64,000 bases of DNA from Daucus carota subsp. sativus (Eukaryota; Streptophyta; Magnoliopsida; Apiales; Apiaceae), in NCBI RefSeq assembly GCF_001625215.2, contig NC_030385.2, forward strand, positions 34,497,598 to 34,561,597, read 5' to 3'. Below the pieces are notes generated by a model, which saw only the letters and a program-made list of their open reading frames with translations, was not told the DNA's origin and did not search any database. Both the position numbers and the translations under genes were made by a program. The first letter of the stretch is position 1, and the number at the start of each line of letters is the position of its first letter. Below, one piece after another: positions 33,496 through 45,510 of this stretch.

Positions 33496-34735
33496 CTGCC
33501 ACAGGAAAATAAAATAAAGCAGATCAGGATAAATTTATTAACTTTTATTAAGGCTAACCAAATATCTGATTTGTTTTAACTCCCATGAATCATGATATAG
33601 GAATGTACCACATAAGAAACTTGTACAAACATTGGACACTGATCTATATGTTATGGCAAAATGTTAGTTGTTTTTCTTATTTGCTTCATTTACTACTAGA
33701 AATAAGGGCAAATTATGATAAGCTCGTCAGAGGTGAGCCCTCTTAGACTCTAGATAGTAGACACTTACTCGATACTCATTGCACTGAACTTTATTGTCTT
33801 GGTCGTAGTCGTAGATATTCTTTATTGCAATTTGTCTCACATTCAAAGAGTAGGTAGCAAAACTATTCCCAGTGACCATAGTTATGGAGTTATTTTTGGA
33901 GGAAGGATTCCAAATTGCCAAGGAGGTACAGGTAGAACGCTATAGCACAGAATTATCTTTAGTTATGACGGTCTCTGACCTGGGATTTGAAGTAGTCTGC
34001 TCCTTACATTTAAAAAAATTGATCTAATTGAAGGCATGGAGGCTCTTTCGGAAGCAAGGAATTTATGTGGCGGAAGATAAGTAGCAGCAGGTTTTTGTGC
34101 ACACATGAGAACTTGTATTCGTCATCTGATAATTAATATCCGGAATGAAGCATACATTTTAAAACTTTGCTTGAACAATGTGCTATTTATCTTCGCTGCT
34201 TATTTATTGTTTATTAAACATATTTGTTAAGAAGCGCGAAGCGAGGTCAGAGCGCATCGCACAGTTGTAGCTTCGTAGCTGTGCCATCTTCATTTCTCAT
34301 CAACTCCAGTATATTTAACAACCAATTTCTCTTTTGTGCTTTTAATTTTTGATCGAAACTCACTAGTTTCTTTATACCTCTACAGTTTGTCTATTACTTT
34401 GTTTTATAAGAATCATCCTCTGTGATTTGAGGAGGTATCATTGGGACCAGAAAGCTAAAGCCTGAAGAAGCTCTGCAAGCTACGGTGTCTTCACTTCCTT
34501 ATGAATTGATTTATATAGTTGGTGTGGCAATTGGCATCCTCACCATGCAGTGATTCTAGATTAGACAAGTGTAGAAAAATCGACCAGCTTTATCCCTGAA
34601 TACACTAACGGAGCTACACTGATTTGACGGAAAAGGGCATTTTACAAGTATTTCTGGATTACAGTAGTTCAAGTAGTCGTTTTTGAAAGTGAGTATAGCG
34701 CAAGTGGCCTGCACAAACTTCACCTTACTCTATAA
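33496..34735. other. Non-array spacer with possible exon relics
   Basis: This DNA is not homologous to the SAP units. Two stretches read like protein. The minus strand at about 33727-33900 gives TYSLNVRQIAIKNIYDYDQD and more. The plus strand at 34440-34553 gives IGTRKLKPEEALQATVSSLP, then YELIYIVGVAIGILTMQ and a stop. Neither is identified and neither has a clear partner exon. The rest is AT-rich without visible genes. Confidence 0.35.
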
Positions 34736-35363
34736 TAAGATCATATCATCAACATCATGCTATAATAGTATAAATCCAAGACACAATACACATTACAGTT
34801 AAATCACAAGGATGTCCAACAATCCACCGAAACTAAAACTCTAAATCTTATTACACAAGTGAAATCTTAGTGCCATCATGCTAATCATTTCACAAGCAGA
34901 ATGCTGTGATATAGAACAAAAGGATACTACTTTGTTACTGAACTCTGGGGACCGCCATTGCATCTGGCTCCTAGATCTTGTCAAGTTTTTCTCTCTTGAC
35001 CACCGGGTTGGCTTTCCTGATAGCATCTTTTCCAGCAGCCCGATAATCAAATGAGCACTCATGCTTTTCAGGGTAGCGATGATCTGCACAGTACAAGTTT
35101 CCACACCTGCAACTGAAACCTGTTAAACCAACACGTTTCCCACAACTGCAGCACCTATTTGGTCCCACGTTAACTTTCACCTCTGAATCCTGGTTTGAGG
35201 ATGATGAGTCACCGGGTGCAAAAGTGGTGGAAATTTTTGACTCCACATCTCCCGCTTGCAAATTAATGGTGTCACCAATTGCAGCTTCCCTGTGGGTACT
35301 GCCAGATCCACCGTGCACAATATTTCCAATAGATGTTTCTGCGAGTTTTTCAAGCCCGTGTTT

Positions 35364-35578
35364 TATTAAAGACAAGATTACATAATATTCTCCCGTCATT
35401 ATGTGATTTATTTTGTAACAGTCTGTAATGATTCTCATGCTTAGACTTAGCCTTATTCTTTGCCTTTGTATTCTCCTTTCCATTCATTGATGATTGTAAA
35501 GCTTAGTACAGGCTATTTAAAGCCATTGTAATTATGTATTGTATAATTCTGCTTCTTCAATATAAACCAACCTTTATA
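35364..35578 (+). repeat. 5' LTR of the Ale element
   Basis: 215 bp, TATTAAAGACAAG to CCTTTATA. It has a TATTTAAAG box near 35515 that could serve as TATA. Confidence 0.92.
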
Positions 35579-35647
35579 TGGTATCAGAGCTTCTCAACTC
35601 AAACGAGTCTGATCCTTTTCTTTCTGGTCACTACTTCCGAAATCACC

Positions 35648-38600
35648 ATGGCACCCCAATCCATTGTCCAAATCAATGCAGTCAACCACTTCAACACCAT
35701 CCTAACACCCGAAAACTTCTCAGTTTGGCGCAAACAAGTTCAATCTACGTTAATAGGATTTGACTTGGCCCATTTTGTCACCGGCTCAACACCAGTACCG
35801 GCGGAATTCTTAGACGCCGAGAAAACCAAACGAAACCCAAATTTTTCTGCTTGGTATCGACAAGATCAAATCATCCTTGCTGCTCTCATTGGCAGCTGCT
35901 CACCAACCATTCAATCACTAATCGCATCAGCCGAAACCTCACAACAGGCTTGGGAACGCCTCGTTATGAGCTATGCGAACTCATCCCGATCCAGAATCAT
36001 ATCCTTAAAATCAAAACTTGCTTCTAACCCAAAAGGAAATCGCCCTGTTGCGGAGTACCTCCGAGATATGAAGAGTATTGCTGACGAGCTAGCTTTAGTT
36101 CAAAGTCCTGTCACAGATGAGGATCTTATGGTCCACATTTTACGTCTTGTTTACAAACCCATTGCAATTTCCCTAAGCCTACTTGACACCAAAATCACAT
36201 TTCCTGTCTTGTTTGAAAAGCTGATTGATTTTGAACGTGAACTTAACCTCACATCGGTCTCCTCACTACCAATTGTGGCCACAGCTAATTACACGCAAAG
36301 ACAACCACGATCTGGACGGCGCGACAATTATGGAAACTCCAACTTCAAATCTGCCCGCAATCAGTGGTCCACCAGATCTCCTGGTTCAAATTCTAATGGT
36401 GGTAATCGTGACAATCGTGACAATCGTAACAAGCTTTATTGTCAATATTGTCATTTTGCAGGTCATGAAGCGAAAGAATGTAGAAAACTTGCGCGGTTCC
36501 TTAAAGAAAATCAAGTTACTACAGAAAGTTCAATGACCCAAAACAAATTCTCTCCCACTGCTAATGTCACTACTTCACCTTACATGTTTGATTCTGGTGC
36601 TTCTCATCATGTTGATCCCAATCGTGCGTCCTTCCACTCCATATCTGAATACGGAGGTCCAGATGAAATTGTCCTTGGAAATGGTAACACTCTTTCCATC
36701 ACTCATATTGGTCAAACATATCTGCAAACACCAAATGGTTCACTTTCTTTAAAAGATGTCTTATGTGTTCCTCATTTCAAAAACAAGTTAATTTCAGTTG
36801 CAAAACTATGCAAAACTAATCAAGTTTCTGTGGAATTTTTTCCAACTCATTTCTTTGTCAAGGATCTTCGCACGGGGGCACGTCTAATGCGGGGGGAGAA
36901 CTACCTTGATGTTTATTATGCAAATCTGCCTTCTTCACCTCAAATAAATGCGGTCTCAACCACATCACCTCTCGATTGGCATCATAAACTTGGGCACCCT
37001 TCAGTTCGAATCCTCAAAAAGATAGCCAAATGTTTAGGTCTGCAATTTAATCTTTCAAACTTCCATTGTAATTCGTGTTCCATCAATAAATGTCACAAAG
37101 ATCCTTTTGGTGTGAATTCTTTTACCACCACAAAACCATTACAACTAATCTATTCGGATGTTTGGGGACCTGTAGAAAAATCAATTGATGGTTTCACATA
37201 TTATGTAATTTTTGTAGACTATCACACCAAATACATTTGGTTTTATCCAATGAAATACAAATCCGATGTTTCCGTCTTATTTCCTAAATTCAAGTTGTTA
37301 GTAGAAAAATTCTTTCAAACACCTGTAATCTCTCTTTTCACCGACAATGGTGGAGAATATGTCGGTCTCACTCCTTTTCTACAATCTCAAGGCATCTCTC
37401 ATTTCACTACTCCCCCGCATACTCCAGAACAGAATGGCGTAGCCGAACGTCGTCACCGTCACATTGTGGAGACTGGTCTAGCACTTCTTCATTTTGCCCA
37501 TTTGCCTCTCTCCTTTTGGACACACGCTTTCCAAACCGCGGTGTATCTCATAAATCGTCTCCCTACTCCAATCCTAAATTTTCAATGCCCATATTCCTTA
37601 CTTTACAAAACAGACCCAACTTACAGTAAATTTAAACCTTTCGGATGCTTATGCTACCCGTGGCTTCGTCCATATGCAAAATCTAAACTTCACCCTCGTT
37701 CCGAACCATGTCTGTTCCTAGGATACTCGCCATCCAAGTCGGCTTATAAATGTTATGATTACAAAAGTCGACGCTTGTATCACTCCCGTCACGTGGAATT
37801 CATTGAGTCTGCCTTTCCACTAAAACCTTCCATCAACTCTCCAACAAAACCTCTCGTCCATACCACTGTTGATGATTTTCTCGGTTTGACAAAAACCTAC
37901 TCATCCACTACTGTCTCAAACACCCCTGTCACATCGCTGGTACCCTGTACACCACCAGTTTTATCCCCGCATTACACACATATTCCTACTGTCCCACCTA
38001 TATATCACCAGCCACCTCACACTCCTACTGGCCACAAAACAGCCCACTCAGACAATACAGCCACACCAACCCCCTCACATACCTCTACCTCTCCCGACGA
38101 CGTCCAAACTAACATACCATCTTCTACACCCGACTTTACTCCTATTTCTCCTTCGACATCCACAACCTCTACTAATGAACCCATCATCCACAACACCACT
38201 CCCACACCCTCCTCTCTACCTCCTCGCACTCGCATAACAAACCCGAAGTACTACAACTCAGCCTTTGTCAACCACACCACTACCCATTCCATTCCTTCCA
38301 CAATTGAACCATCCACCCATCACCAAGCCCTGAAAGACCCAGACTGGCGGAAAGCTATGGATAATGAGTTCAATGCTTTACTAGCTAATGGAACTTGGGA
38401 ACTTGTTCCGCCCTCTCAACACAAAGCCATCGGTTGCAAATGGGTGTTCCGTGTGAAACGACGTCCTGATGGGTCCATTGACAAATATAAAGCCCGCCTC
38501 GTTGCGAAAGGTTTTCTTCAAGAATATGGTAAGGACTATTTTGAAACATTTAGTCCCGTTGCTAAACCTGTTACAATACGTACTGTTCTTACCATTGCAT

Positions 38601-39868
38601 TGTCTCAAAATTGGCCTATTCGGCAAATTGATGTTAACAATGCTTTCTTGCATGGCACCTTACATGAGAATGTTTACATGACTCAACCTCCGGGTTATGT
38701 CAATACGGACTTTCCCGATCATCTTTATCGCTTAAAAAAATCCATCTATGGACTCAGGCAAGCTTCACGTGATTGGTACCTGGAGCTCACTTCCTTTCTT
38801 ATTGAACTTGGCTTCCACAAGTCCTTAGCCGATCCATCTATGTTCTACTATAAAAGGGATGGTATTATCTCATATATTTTGGTTTATGTTGATGACATTG
38901 TCTTAACAGGTAGCGATGATGTTTTTGTTCAACATATCATTAGTGCTCTATCTAAAAAGTTCTCCATCAAAGATCTGGGTATGTTGCACCATTTTCTTGG
39001 CATTGAGGTTATCTCTACCACCAAAGGTTTATTTTTATCTCAGCATGCTCATATTCAAAATATCCTCACCAAGTTTAAAATGGATGGTGCTAAACCAGTT
39101 GCCACACCCCTCAACTCTTCTGAACCGCTGTCCCCAGTTGATGGTTCACCTTGTGTCGATCCAACCCCATACCGCCAATTGGTGGGTTCTTTACAATATC
39201 TTGCCTTCACTCGCCCGGATGTATCTTTTGCCGTCAACAAACTGTCCCAATACATGCATGCTCCCACTCAACTACATTGGCAAGCCTTAAAACGAGTTCT
39301 TCGATATCTCAAAGGCACCATTCATCATGGTTTATTCCTGAACCGTGCCTCGCCAATCACTCTCACAGCATTCACAGATTCTGACTGGGGTGGAATTACT
39401 GATGGGGGTCGTTCCACAACTGCCTACATCATCTATCTTGGGTCCAACATCATCTCATGGCGCTCGTCGCGTCAAAAATCTGTTTCTAGATCTTCCACAG
39501 AGGCGGAATATAAACCATTAGCCAACGGTGCAGCTGAACTATCTTGGGTCCAGAATCTCTTATTGGAACTTGGTTTACATATACCAAAACCCCCTACATT
39601 ACTGTGTGACAATGCCGGTGCTACTTATCTATGTGCCAACCCAGTTTACCACTCACGCATGAAACATGTGGCACTTGACTACCATTTTGTTCGAGAAAAA
39701 ATCGCCAATGGTTCGTTAAAGGTCCTTCACATACACTCGGCAGATCAACTTGCCGACATGCTCACCAAACCATTGGGACGGGGTCCTTTTCAGAACTTAC
39801 GGTCCAAGATTGGAGTCTCCGATGGATCCTCCATCTTGCGGGGGCATATTAAAGACAAGATTACATAA
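35648..39868 (+). CDS. Ale gag-pol polyprotein
   Basis: From the ATG at 35648 ([17 protein letters not shown]), about 1406 codons. In order: UBN2-type gag, one CCHC knuckle ([14 protein letters not shown]), aspartic protease (FDSGASHH), GAG-pre-integrase (WHHKLGHPS), integrase core ([22 protein letters not shown]), a proline/threonine-rich linker, reverse transcriptase ([20 protein letters not shown]) and RNase H ending near [14 protein letters not shown] single ORF for gag and pol is typical of Copia. I start at 35648 because it opens the gag domain; 38 in-frame codons upstream include LTR and PBS sequence. Confidence 0.93.
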   Translation: MAPQSIVQINAVNHFNTILTPENFSVWRKQVQSTLIGFDLAHFVTGSTPVPAEFLDAEKTKRNPNFSAWYRQDQIILAALIGSCSPTIQSLIASAETSQQAWERLVMSYANSSRSRIISLKSKLASNPKGNRPVAEYLRDMKSIADELALVQSPVTDEDLMVHILRLVYKPIAISLSLLDTKITFPVLFEKLIDFERELNLTSVSSLPIVATANYTQRQPRSGRRDNYGNSNFKSARNQWSTRSPGSNSNGGNRDNRDNRNKLYCQYCHFAGHEAKECRKLARFLKENQVTTESSMTQNKFSPTANVTTSPYMFDSGASHHVDPNRASFHSISEYGGPDEIVLGNGNTLSITHIGQTYLQTPNGSLSLKDVLCVPHFKNKLISVAKLCKTNQVSVEFFPTHFFVKDLRTGARLMRGENYLDVYYANLPSSPQINAVSTTSPLDWHHKLGHPSVRILKKIAKCLGLQFNLSNFHCNSCSINKCHKDPFGVNSFTTTKPLQLIYSDVWGPVEKSIDGFTYYVIFVDYHTKYIWFYPMKYKSDVSVLFPKFKLLVEKFFQTPVISLFTDNGGEYVGLTPFLQSQGISHFTTPPHTPEQNGVAERRHRHIVETGLALLHFAHLPLSFWTHAFQTAVYLINRLPTPILNFQCPYSLLYKTDPTYSKFKPFGCLCYPWLRPYAKSKLHPRSEPCLFLGYSPSKSAYKCYDYKSRRLYHSRHVEFIESAFPLKPSINSPTKPLVHTTVDDFLGLTKTYSSTTVSNTPVTSLVPCTPPVLSPHYTHIPTVPPIYHQPPHTPTGHKTAHSDNTATPTPSHTSTSPDDVQTNIPSSTPDFTPISPSTSTTSTNEPIIHNTTPTPSSLPPRTRITNPKYYNSAFVNHTTTHSIPSTIEPSTHHQALKDPDWRKAMDNEFNALLANGTWELVPPSQHKAIGCKWVFRVKRRPDGSIDKYKARLVAKGFLQEYGKDYFETFSPVAKPVTIRTVLTIALSQNWPIRQIDVNNAFLHGTLHENVYMTQPPGYVNTDFPDHLYRLKKSIYGLRQASRDWYLELTSFLIELGFHKSLADPSMFYYKRDGIISYILVYVDDIVLTGSDDVFVQHIISALSKKFSIKDLGMLHHFLGIEVISTTKGLFLSQHAHIQNILTKFKMDGAKPVATPLNSSEPLSPVDGSPCVDPTPYRQLVGSLQYLAFTRPDVSFAVNKLSQYMHAPTQLHWQALKRVLRYLKGTIHHGLFLNRASPITLTAFTDSDWGGITDGGRSTTAYIIYLGSNIISWRSSRQKSVSRSSTEAEYKPLANGAAELSWVQNLLLELGLHIPKPPTLLCDNAGATYLCANPVYHSRMKHVALDYHFVREKIANGSLKVLHIHSADQLADMLTKPLGRGPFQNLRSKIGVSDGSSILRGHIKDKIT

Positions 39869-40061
39869 TATTCTCCCGTCATTATGTGATTTATTTTGTA
39901 ACAGTCTGTAATGATTCTCATGCTTAGACTTAGCCTTATTCTTTGCCTTTGTATTCTCCTTTCCATTCATTGATGATTGTAAAGCTTAGTACAGGCTATT
40001 TAAAGCCATTGTAATTATGTATTGTATAATTCTGCTTCTTCAATATAAACCAACCTTTATA
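39847..40061 (+). repeat. 3' LTR of the Ale element
   Basis: 215 bp, read as identical to the 5' copy. The polyprotein ORF ends 22 bases inside it. Confidence 0.92.
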
Positions 40062-40770
40062 TGTTTGAGTATCATGTCTTTGTAGCACTTGGAGCACATG
40101 TTCATAGTCTCTGCAGTGCCAAAAAAGCCACAGTTGTTGACACAGAGAATGGGTTTTTCTGGAGATTGGGAGCCTTTCTCCTTTGACGCCTCCATCTATT
40201 CAACTACCCTGCAATATGGGATCATCTCATAATCTATCCTGAAAACTATAAAAACAAGACTTGGAATACAAATCTCACAAATCACAGCCTCAAAATCAAA
40301 GGGGATACAAATGATTCCTATGTTTGCACAAACTATAAATAAAGAATAACACAAAAATCATAAACATATGAGATGGAATCCGAGTACCTCAAGTAAAAGG
40401 TTGAGATAACCGGAGAAGATCTAGAAGCAATGTTGGTATTCAGTGGCCAGGTTGAAGTTGAAGTTGGAGTAATAGGTGTCCAACATGACTATGAACATAC
40501 TAATTAACTTGATGAAAATATATATGAAAATGATTATTTGAAGTCGGTTTGATTGATGGTGTTTTGGTTTTTTCCACCGACAGGAGTAACTGATGTCTTT
40601 TAAAGTGACATTTTTAAAGTGACATAAAAATGCATGGCGTTTTGTTTTATCTGAGTGACATAAAAATGCATGGCGTTTTGTTTTATCTGACAGCTTCAGT
40701 AACAGTCGTCAGCCGTAATCGAGTAACTGATGTCTTTTAAAGATCATCACATATTCTATGCACAATACTA

Positions 40771-40943
40771 CTCCCTCCATTCCAAATACCCTTTCCATTC
40801 CAAAATAATAGTGGCTCATTATTTTTCAAATTTTCTTTTTTTTTGAATATAATATGGATGTTAAACTTTTATTGGGAAAAAAAATTTGAAATAAAAGTAT
40901 ATTTGCACAAAGTGGAAGCTATATTATTTTGTAACAGAGGGAG
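40771..40943. mobile_element. Stowaway-like MITE (family 1), unit D
   Basis: CTCCCTCCATTCCAAATACC at the left and the inverse of CTCCCTCTGTTACAAAATAA at the right, bounded by TA. A 21-bp internal duplication near the left end (CCATTCCAAA twice) distinguishes it from the other copies. Array DNA at 40944-41487 holds the degenerate leader copy and no gene. Confidence 0.65.
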
Positions 40944-41487
40944 TATAAAAATAATTGTCGGAATACAAATTTCACAACCTCAAAATCAAGAATGGCACAA
41001 ATGATTCCTTGCACAAAATATAAGTGAAACAAATATAAATAAATATAAATTAAAAATAACATAAATATGAGATGGGATCAAATTACTAGAGTGTATCCTA
41101 TATTGAGTTCATTTGAAAATATTATTGAAAAATAAGTTTAAAGTAAAACTCATGTTTTCCAACACAAAACCAAACATTAATGAAAGATCTATCAAATTAA
41201 AAGAGTATTTATGAAATAGTGATACAATTGGAGTAATATATGAAATTATAATTAATTTCAATTAGCAAAATAAATGTTTTATGAAATACTATTTTCAATT
41301 TAATAACTAAAATATATTTATTTTATATTTTTTTCAAAGTTATTAATTAACGATGAAAAATATTAATATAATTAATAAGGTCTATATCTTAACATTTTTT
41401 TAATATTACAAGTAAATTTTCATAAACTAATCTTAATATAATTAATAAACAAGTGATTATAAATTTAATCTCATATAATGTACTATA

Positions 41488-41938
41488 TTCTCTATCGTTA
41501 GTCTCTTTATTTTTTTCACGTATATTTAAGAGTTTTGACTACACACTTATAAATATTTTTTTAAATTTTTTCTTTTTATGAATAAAAATATGACATAATA
41601 TTTTTATTCAGAAAAAATAATTTAAAAATTAATAAATTTAATCCTGCGGACAAAACTCTTAAAATACTTGGAAAAAAGTCAACAGATTAACATATTCTAA
41701 CATACTCCCTCTCTTATGATATATTAGCCTCTTGACTTTTTTTCACGTGTTTTTAAGAGTTTTGAGCGCATATTTGTAAATATTATTTTTAAAAATTTAT
41801 TTTTGTGAATAAAAATATGATACTAATATTTTTATTCTAAAAAAAAGTTTCAAAAATAATATTTATACTTGTAAGATCAAATCTCTTAAAAATATATGAG
41901 AAAAAAGTCAAGCAACTATTATATAGGGGACGAGGAGT
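41488..41938. mobile_element. Pair of Stowaway-like MITEs (family 2), unit D
   Basis: Same arrangement as the other units: CTCTATCGTTAGTCTCTTTA, then CTCCCTCTCTTATGATATAT at about 41706, then GGGGACGAGGAG before TA. The following 41939-42180 contains a segment not seen in other units (about 41985-42170). Confidence 0.55.
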
Positions 41939-42284
41939 ACTTCATTCCTAAAATAAATTATTACAATATAATTATAAATCTTAATCTATTAAGATAGGGT
42001 CATGTTTAAGAAGGAAAGAGAGCCCTTATCTTATTAGGTTGCAGCAGTGAGTATTAGCTAGCAGCACAACTTCACATGCAAAAAAATGTATTTTAAAATT
42101 ATTTTTGAACATGAAAAAAACACACTGTATTTAGATTTTTATCTTAAAAATCTATTTAAAATGCTTCTATTTTGATAATACACCAACATCATGCTCAAAT
42201 AGTATAAACCAAAGACAAAATAAACATTAAGGTAAAATCATAAGAATGTCCAATAATCCACCTGAACAAAAACACTAAATCCTA

Positions 42285-42932
42285 TTACAGAGAAATCTTA
42301 GTGCCATTATTGATCATACTTATCATTTCACAAGGAGAATGCTGTGACATAGAACAAAAGAATCCTTCTTTGTTACTGAACTCTGGGGACGGCCATTGCA
42401 TCTGGCTCCTAGATCTTGTCAAGCTTTTCTTCTTGACCACCGGGTTGCCTTTCCTGATAGCATCCTTTCCCACTGCAGCCTTATAATCAAATGAGCACTC
42501 ATGCTTGTCAGGGTAGCGATGATCTGCACAGTACAAGTTTCCACACCTGCAACTGAAACCTGTTAAACCAACACGTTTCCCACAACTGCAGCACCTATTT
42601 GGTCCCACTTTAACTTTCACCTCTGAATCCTGGTTTGAGCATGATGAGTCACCCGGTGCTAAAGTGGTGGAAAATTTTGACTGCACATCTCCGGCTTGCA
42701 AATTAATGGCGTCACCAACTGCTGGTTCCTTGTGGGTACTGCCAGAGCCACCGTGCACAATATTTTCAGTAGATGTTGCTGCGAGTATTTCAAGCTCGTG
42801 TTTGAGTATCATGTCTTTGTAGCACTTGGAGCACATGTTCATAGTCTCTGCTGTGCCAAAAAAGCCACAGTTGTTGACACAAAGAATGGGTTCTTCTGGA
42901 GATTGGGAGCCCGTCTCTTTTGAAGCCTCCAT
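42285..42932 (-). CDS. A20/AN1 zinc-finger SAP copy 5, tail-extended, apparently intact
   Basis: ATG at 42932 ([20 protein letters not shown]) opens 215 residues. The A20 finger lies at about 18-37, an acidic/serine linker follows, and AN1 ([32 protein letters not shown]) lies at about 113-150. The C-terminus is the long form ([20 protein letters not shown] and on to MINNGTKISL). The open frame continues upstream for 67 codons, but that stretch is the leader intron, so the start is at 42932. Acceptor ATATTGCAG|GG (42946), donor GAG|GTACTC (43166) and TATA-like TCCATATATATTTCA (about 43287-43301) are all present. Likely a cytosolic/nuclear stress-response protein. Expression of the long tail is unproven. 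Confidence 0.85.
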   Translation of the reverse strand: MEASKETGSQSPEEPILCVNNCGFFGTAETMNMCSKCYKDMILKHELEILAATSTENIVHGGSGSTHKEPAVGDAINLQAGDVQSKFSTTLAPGDSSCSNQDSEVKVKVGPNRCCSCGKRVGLTGFSCRCGNLYCADHRYPDKHECSFDYKAAVGKDAIRKGNPVVKKKSLTRSRSQMQWPSPEFSNKEGFFCSMSQHSPCEMISMINNGTKISL

Positions 42933-42945
42933 CCATTCAACTACC

Positions 42946-43305
42946 CTGCAATATGGGATCATCTCATAATCTATCCTGAATACTACAAAATCAAGACTTT
43001 GAATACAAATCTCACAAATCACAGCCTCAAAATCAAAAGGGATACAAATGATTCCTATGTTTGCACAAACTATAAATGAAAAGTACAAATATAAAAAAAA
43101 AATATTGATTAAACAAAATGAAAAATAACACAAAAATCATAAACATATGATATGGAATCCGAGTACCTCGAGTAAAAGGTTGAGATAACCGGAGAAGATC
43201 TAGAGGCAATGGTGGTATTCGGTGGCCGAGTTGAAGTTGAAGTAATAGGTGTCCAACATGACTATGAACATACTAATTAACTTGATGAAATATATATGGA
43301 AATGA
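42946..43305 (-). promoter_or_regulatory. Leader intron, leader exon and TATA region of SAP copy 5
   Basis: The leader intron is 42946-43166 (GTACTC...ATTGCAG, minus strand). The leader exon lies upstream of 43167, and CATATATATTTCATC near 43287-43301 is the likely TATA box about 30 bases before transcription starts. Confidence 0.55.
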
Positions 43306-43550
43306 TTATTTGAAGTCGGTTTGATTGATGGTGTTTTGTTTTTTCCGCCGACTGGAGTAACTAATGTCTTTTAAAGTGATATAAAAATGCATGGCGTTTT
43401 GTTTTATCTAACAGCTTCAGTAACAGTCGTGAGCAGTAATAGAGTGACTAACTGATGTCTTTTAAAGTGATATAAAAATACATGGCGTCAACAGTAATCT
43501 GAGTAACTGATGTCTTTTAAAGATCATCACATATTCTATGCACAGTACTA

Positions 43551-43715
43551 CTCCCTCCATTCCAAAATAATAGTGGCTCATTATTTTTCAGATTTTCTTT
43601 TTTGTGAATATGATATGGATGTTAAACTTTTATTCAGAAAAAGAAAATTCAAAAAATAATTCATAAAAGTATGTTTGCACAAAGTCAAAGCCACTATTAT
43701 TTGCAATAGAAGGAG
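43551..43715. mobile_element. Stowaway-like MITE (family 1), unit E
   Basis: CTCCCTCCATTCCAAAATAA to the inverse of CTCCTTCTATTGCAAATAAT, with TA on both sides. The degenerate leader copy follows to about 43900, and 43900-44297 is AT-rich array DNA without a gene. Confidence 0.65.
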
Positions 43716-44297
43716 TATAAAAATAATTGTTGGAATACAAATTTCACAACCTCAAAATCAAGAGTAGCACAAATGTATCCTAAAAAAAAGAGTGCCACAA
43801 ATGATTTCTTGCACAAAATATAAGTGAAAGGTAAAAGTATAAATAAATATAAATTTAAAATTTAAAATAACAGAAATATGAGACGGGATCAAATTACTCG
43901 AGTGTATCCTATATTGAGTTCATTTGAAAATATTATTGAAAAATAAGTTTAAAGTAAAACTCATATTTTCCAACACAATACCAAACATTAATGAAAGATC
44001 TATCACATTAAAAGAGTATTTATGAAAAAGTGATACAATTGGAGTAGTGTATGAAATTATAATTAGTTTCAATTAGAAAAAGAATTGTTTTATGAAATAC
44101 TATTTTCAATTTAATAACTAAAATATATTTATTTTATATTTGTTCAAAGTTATTAATTAACAATGAAAAATATTGATATAATTAATAAGGTCTATATCTT
44201 AACATTTTTTTAATATTACAATTAAATTTTCATAAACTAATCTTAATATAATTAATAAACAAGTGATTATAAATTTAATCTTATATAATGTACTATA

Positions 44298-44763
44298 TCA
44301 TCTATCGTTAGTCTCTTTAATTTTTTTCACGTATTTTTAAGAGTTTTGACTGCACACTTATAAATATTTTGTTAATTTTTTTTTATGAATAAAAATATGA
44401 CATAATATTTTTATTCACAAAAAGATAATTTAAAAAATAATAAATTTAATCATGCGGACAAAACTCTTAAAATACATGCAAAAAGTCAAGAGCTTAACAT
44501 ATTCTAACACACTCCCTCTCTTATGATACTAGGAGAGGGAATAAATATTTCTAAATATTATTTTTAAAAATTTATTTTAAGTGTTTCGACCGTATATTTG
44601 TAAATATTATTTTTAAAAATTTATTTTTGTGAATAAAAATATGATACTAATATTTTTATTCCCAAAAGAAATTTCAAAAATAATATTTATAAGAGTACGG
44701 TCAAATCTCTTAAAAAAATATGTGAGAAAAAAGTCAAGCAACTATTATACAGAGGATGAGGAG
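44298..44763. mobile_element. Pair of Stowaway-like MITEs (family 2), unit E
   Basis: Same arrangement as the other units. The junction between the two elements is rearranged, with a duplicated ATTTTTAAAAATTTATTTT block at about 44550-44630. It ends GAGGATGAGGAG then TA. Confidence 0.5.
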
Positions 44764-44999
44764 TACTTCATTTCTAAAATTAATTATTACAATATTATTA
44801 AAATCACATAAAAAATATGTTCTCATCCTGGATATGGTATATATAAACCTTAACATATTAAGATAATACACCAACACCATGCTAAAATAATATAAACTAG
44901 GGAATTTGGCAAGAATACCCTTTTCTAGCATATTTATTGCAAAACTACCAACTGCCCCTTTTTATTGCATATATACGTTACTTTAAATATTTGTGTTAA

Positions 45000-45510
45000 A
45001 AAATTTGCATAATTACGGTCTTCAACTGCATCGTCTTCTTCCTCTCTTTCAGCCGGCGATTTCACTTGTCTTCAACGAGGTCCTCTTCTTCTGCTAGTGC
45101 TTTGCTTTTTAACAGCTAATTCAAGCATTTTTGTACATTTAGCTTTGTTTTAGTCGAACTTGTTTTGTAATGCGATTACATCTGTGCTTGTTGCTTGTAT
45201 AAACCCTAGACTTTGAATGTCGTTTTTCTTGTTATATAATGTAAATCTCAAGTTGTTTTGCTGTTTGCATAGTGTGGGTTTGTTTTATTGAGTAGTTTTT
45301 GAGAGTTGCGTATAGGGTTTTATGGATTCATATGTTTGATTTGCAATTGGTTTGTGCTTGTAGGTCACTGATTTGAACTGATGTTAGTTGTATTTATGAG
45401 TTTAGTAGCTTTTATTATGATTTAGTACTTGAGTTTCGTTTTATTTTTAAGTTTATTTTGTTAGATTGGCTTATTAGTACCCTGTTTTGTTGATTTTGGT
45501 TAGAGGAGTA
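45000..45510 (+). promoter_or_regulatory. Promoter and leader region of the Ulp1-like gene
   Basis: The 600 bp between the element end and the first ATG contain a pyrimidine-rich leader (CGTCTTCTTCCTCTCTTTCA at about 45027) and T-rich DNA that may include a leader intron. The exact start of transcription is not visible. Confidence 0.35.

Larger units (their letters stand above)
35364..40061 (+). mobile_element. Ale/Retrofit-type Ty1/Copia retrotransposon, looks whole and young
   Basis: A 4698-bp element with 215-bp LTRs at 35364-35578 and 39847-40061 that I read as identical. It is flanked by target duplication TGTTT (35359-35363 and 40062-40066). The LTRs begin TATTAAAG and end CTTTATA, so the termini are TA...TA and not TG...CA. 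PBS TGGTATCAGAGC follows at 35579, and a GCGGGGGCA purine-rich tract precedes the right LTR. One long open frame spans gag to RNase H. Short LTRs, compact size and RT sequence character resemble the Arabidopsis RE1 group (Ale). Identical LTRs mean a very recent insertion. I saw no break. Confidence 0.93.
34971..40195 (-). pseudogene. A20/AN1 zinc-finger SAP copy 4, split by the Ale element
   Basis: The N-terminal part (start codon at 40195, A20 finger) lies at 40062-40195. The C-terminal part (linker, AN1 finger [20 protein letters not shown], and canonical end KREKLDKI) lies at 34971-35363. Between them sits a 4.7-kb Copia element, inserted a few codons after the A20 finger with the 5-bp duplication TGTTT on both sides. 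The host gene otherwise has no obvious defect, and its upstream leader intron, donor (GAGTACCTCAAG) and TATA-like region are still present to about 40520. The insertion almost certainly abolishes function. Confidence 0.9.

Noticed and set aside
42933-43133. N-terminal 67-codon extension of SAP copy 5 with a hydrophobic stretch
   Set aside because: This sequence is the leader intron, with acceptor and donor present, and has equivalents in all other units. The apparent signal or membrane segment is a translation of intron.
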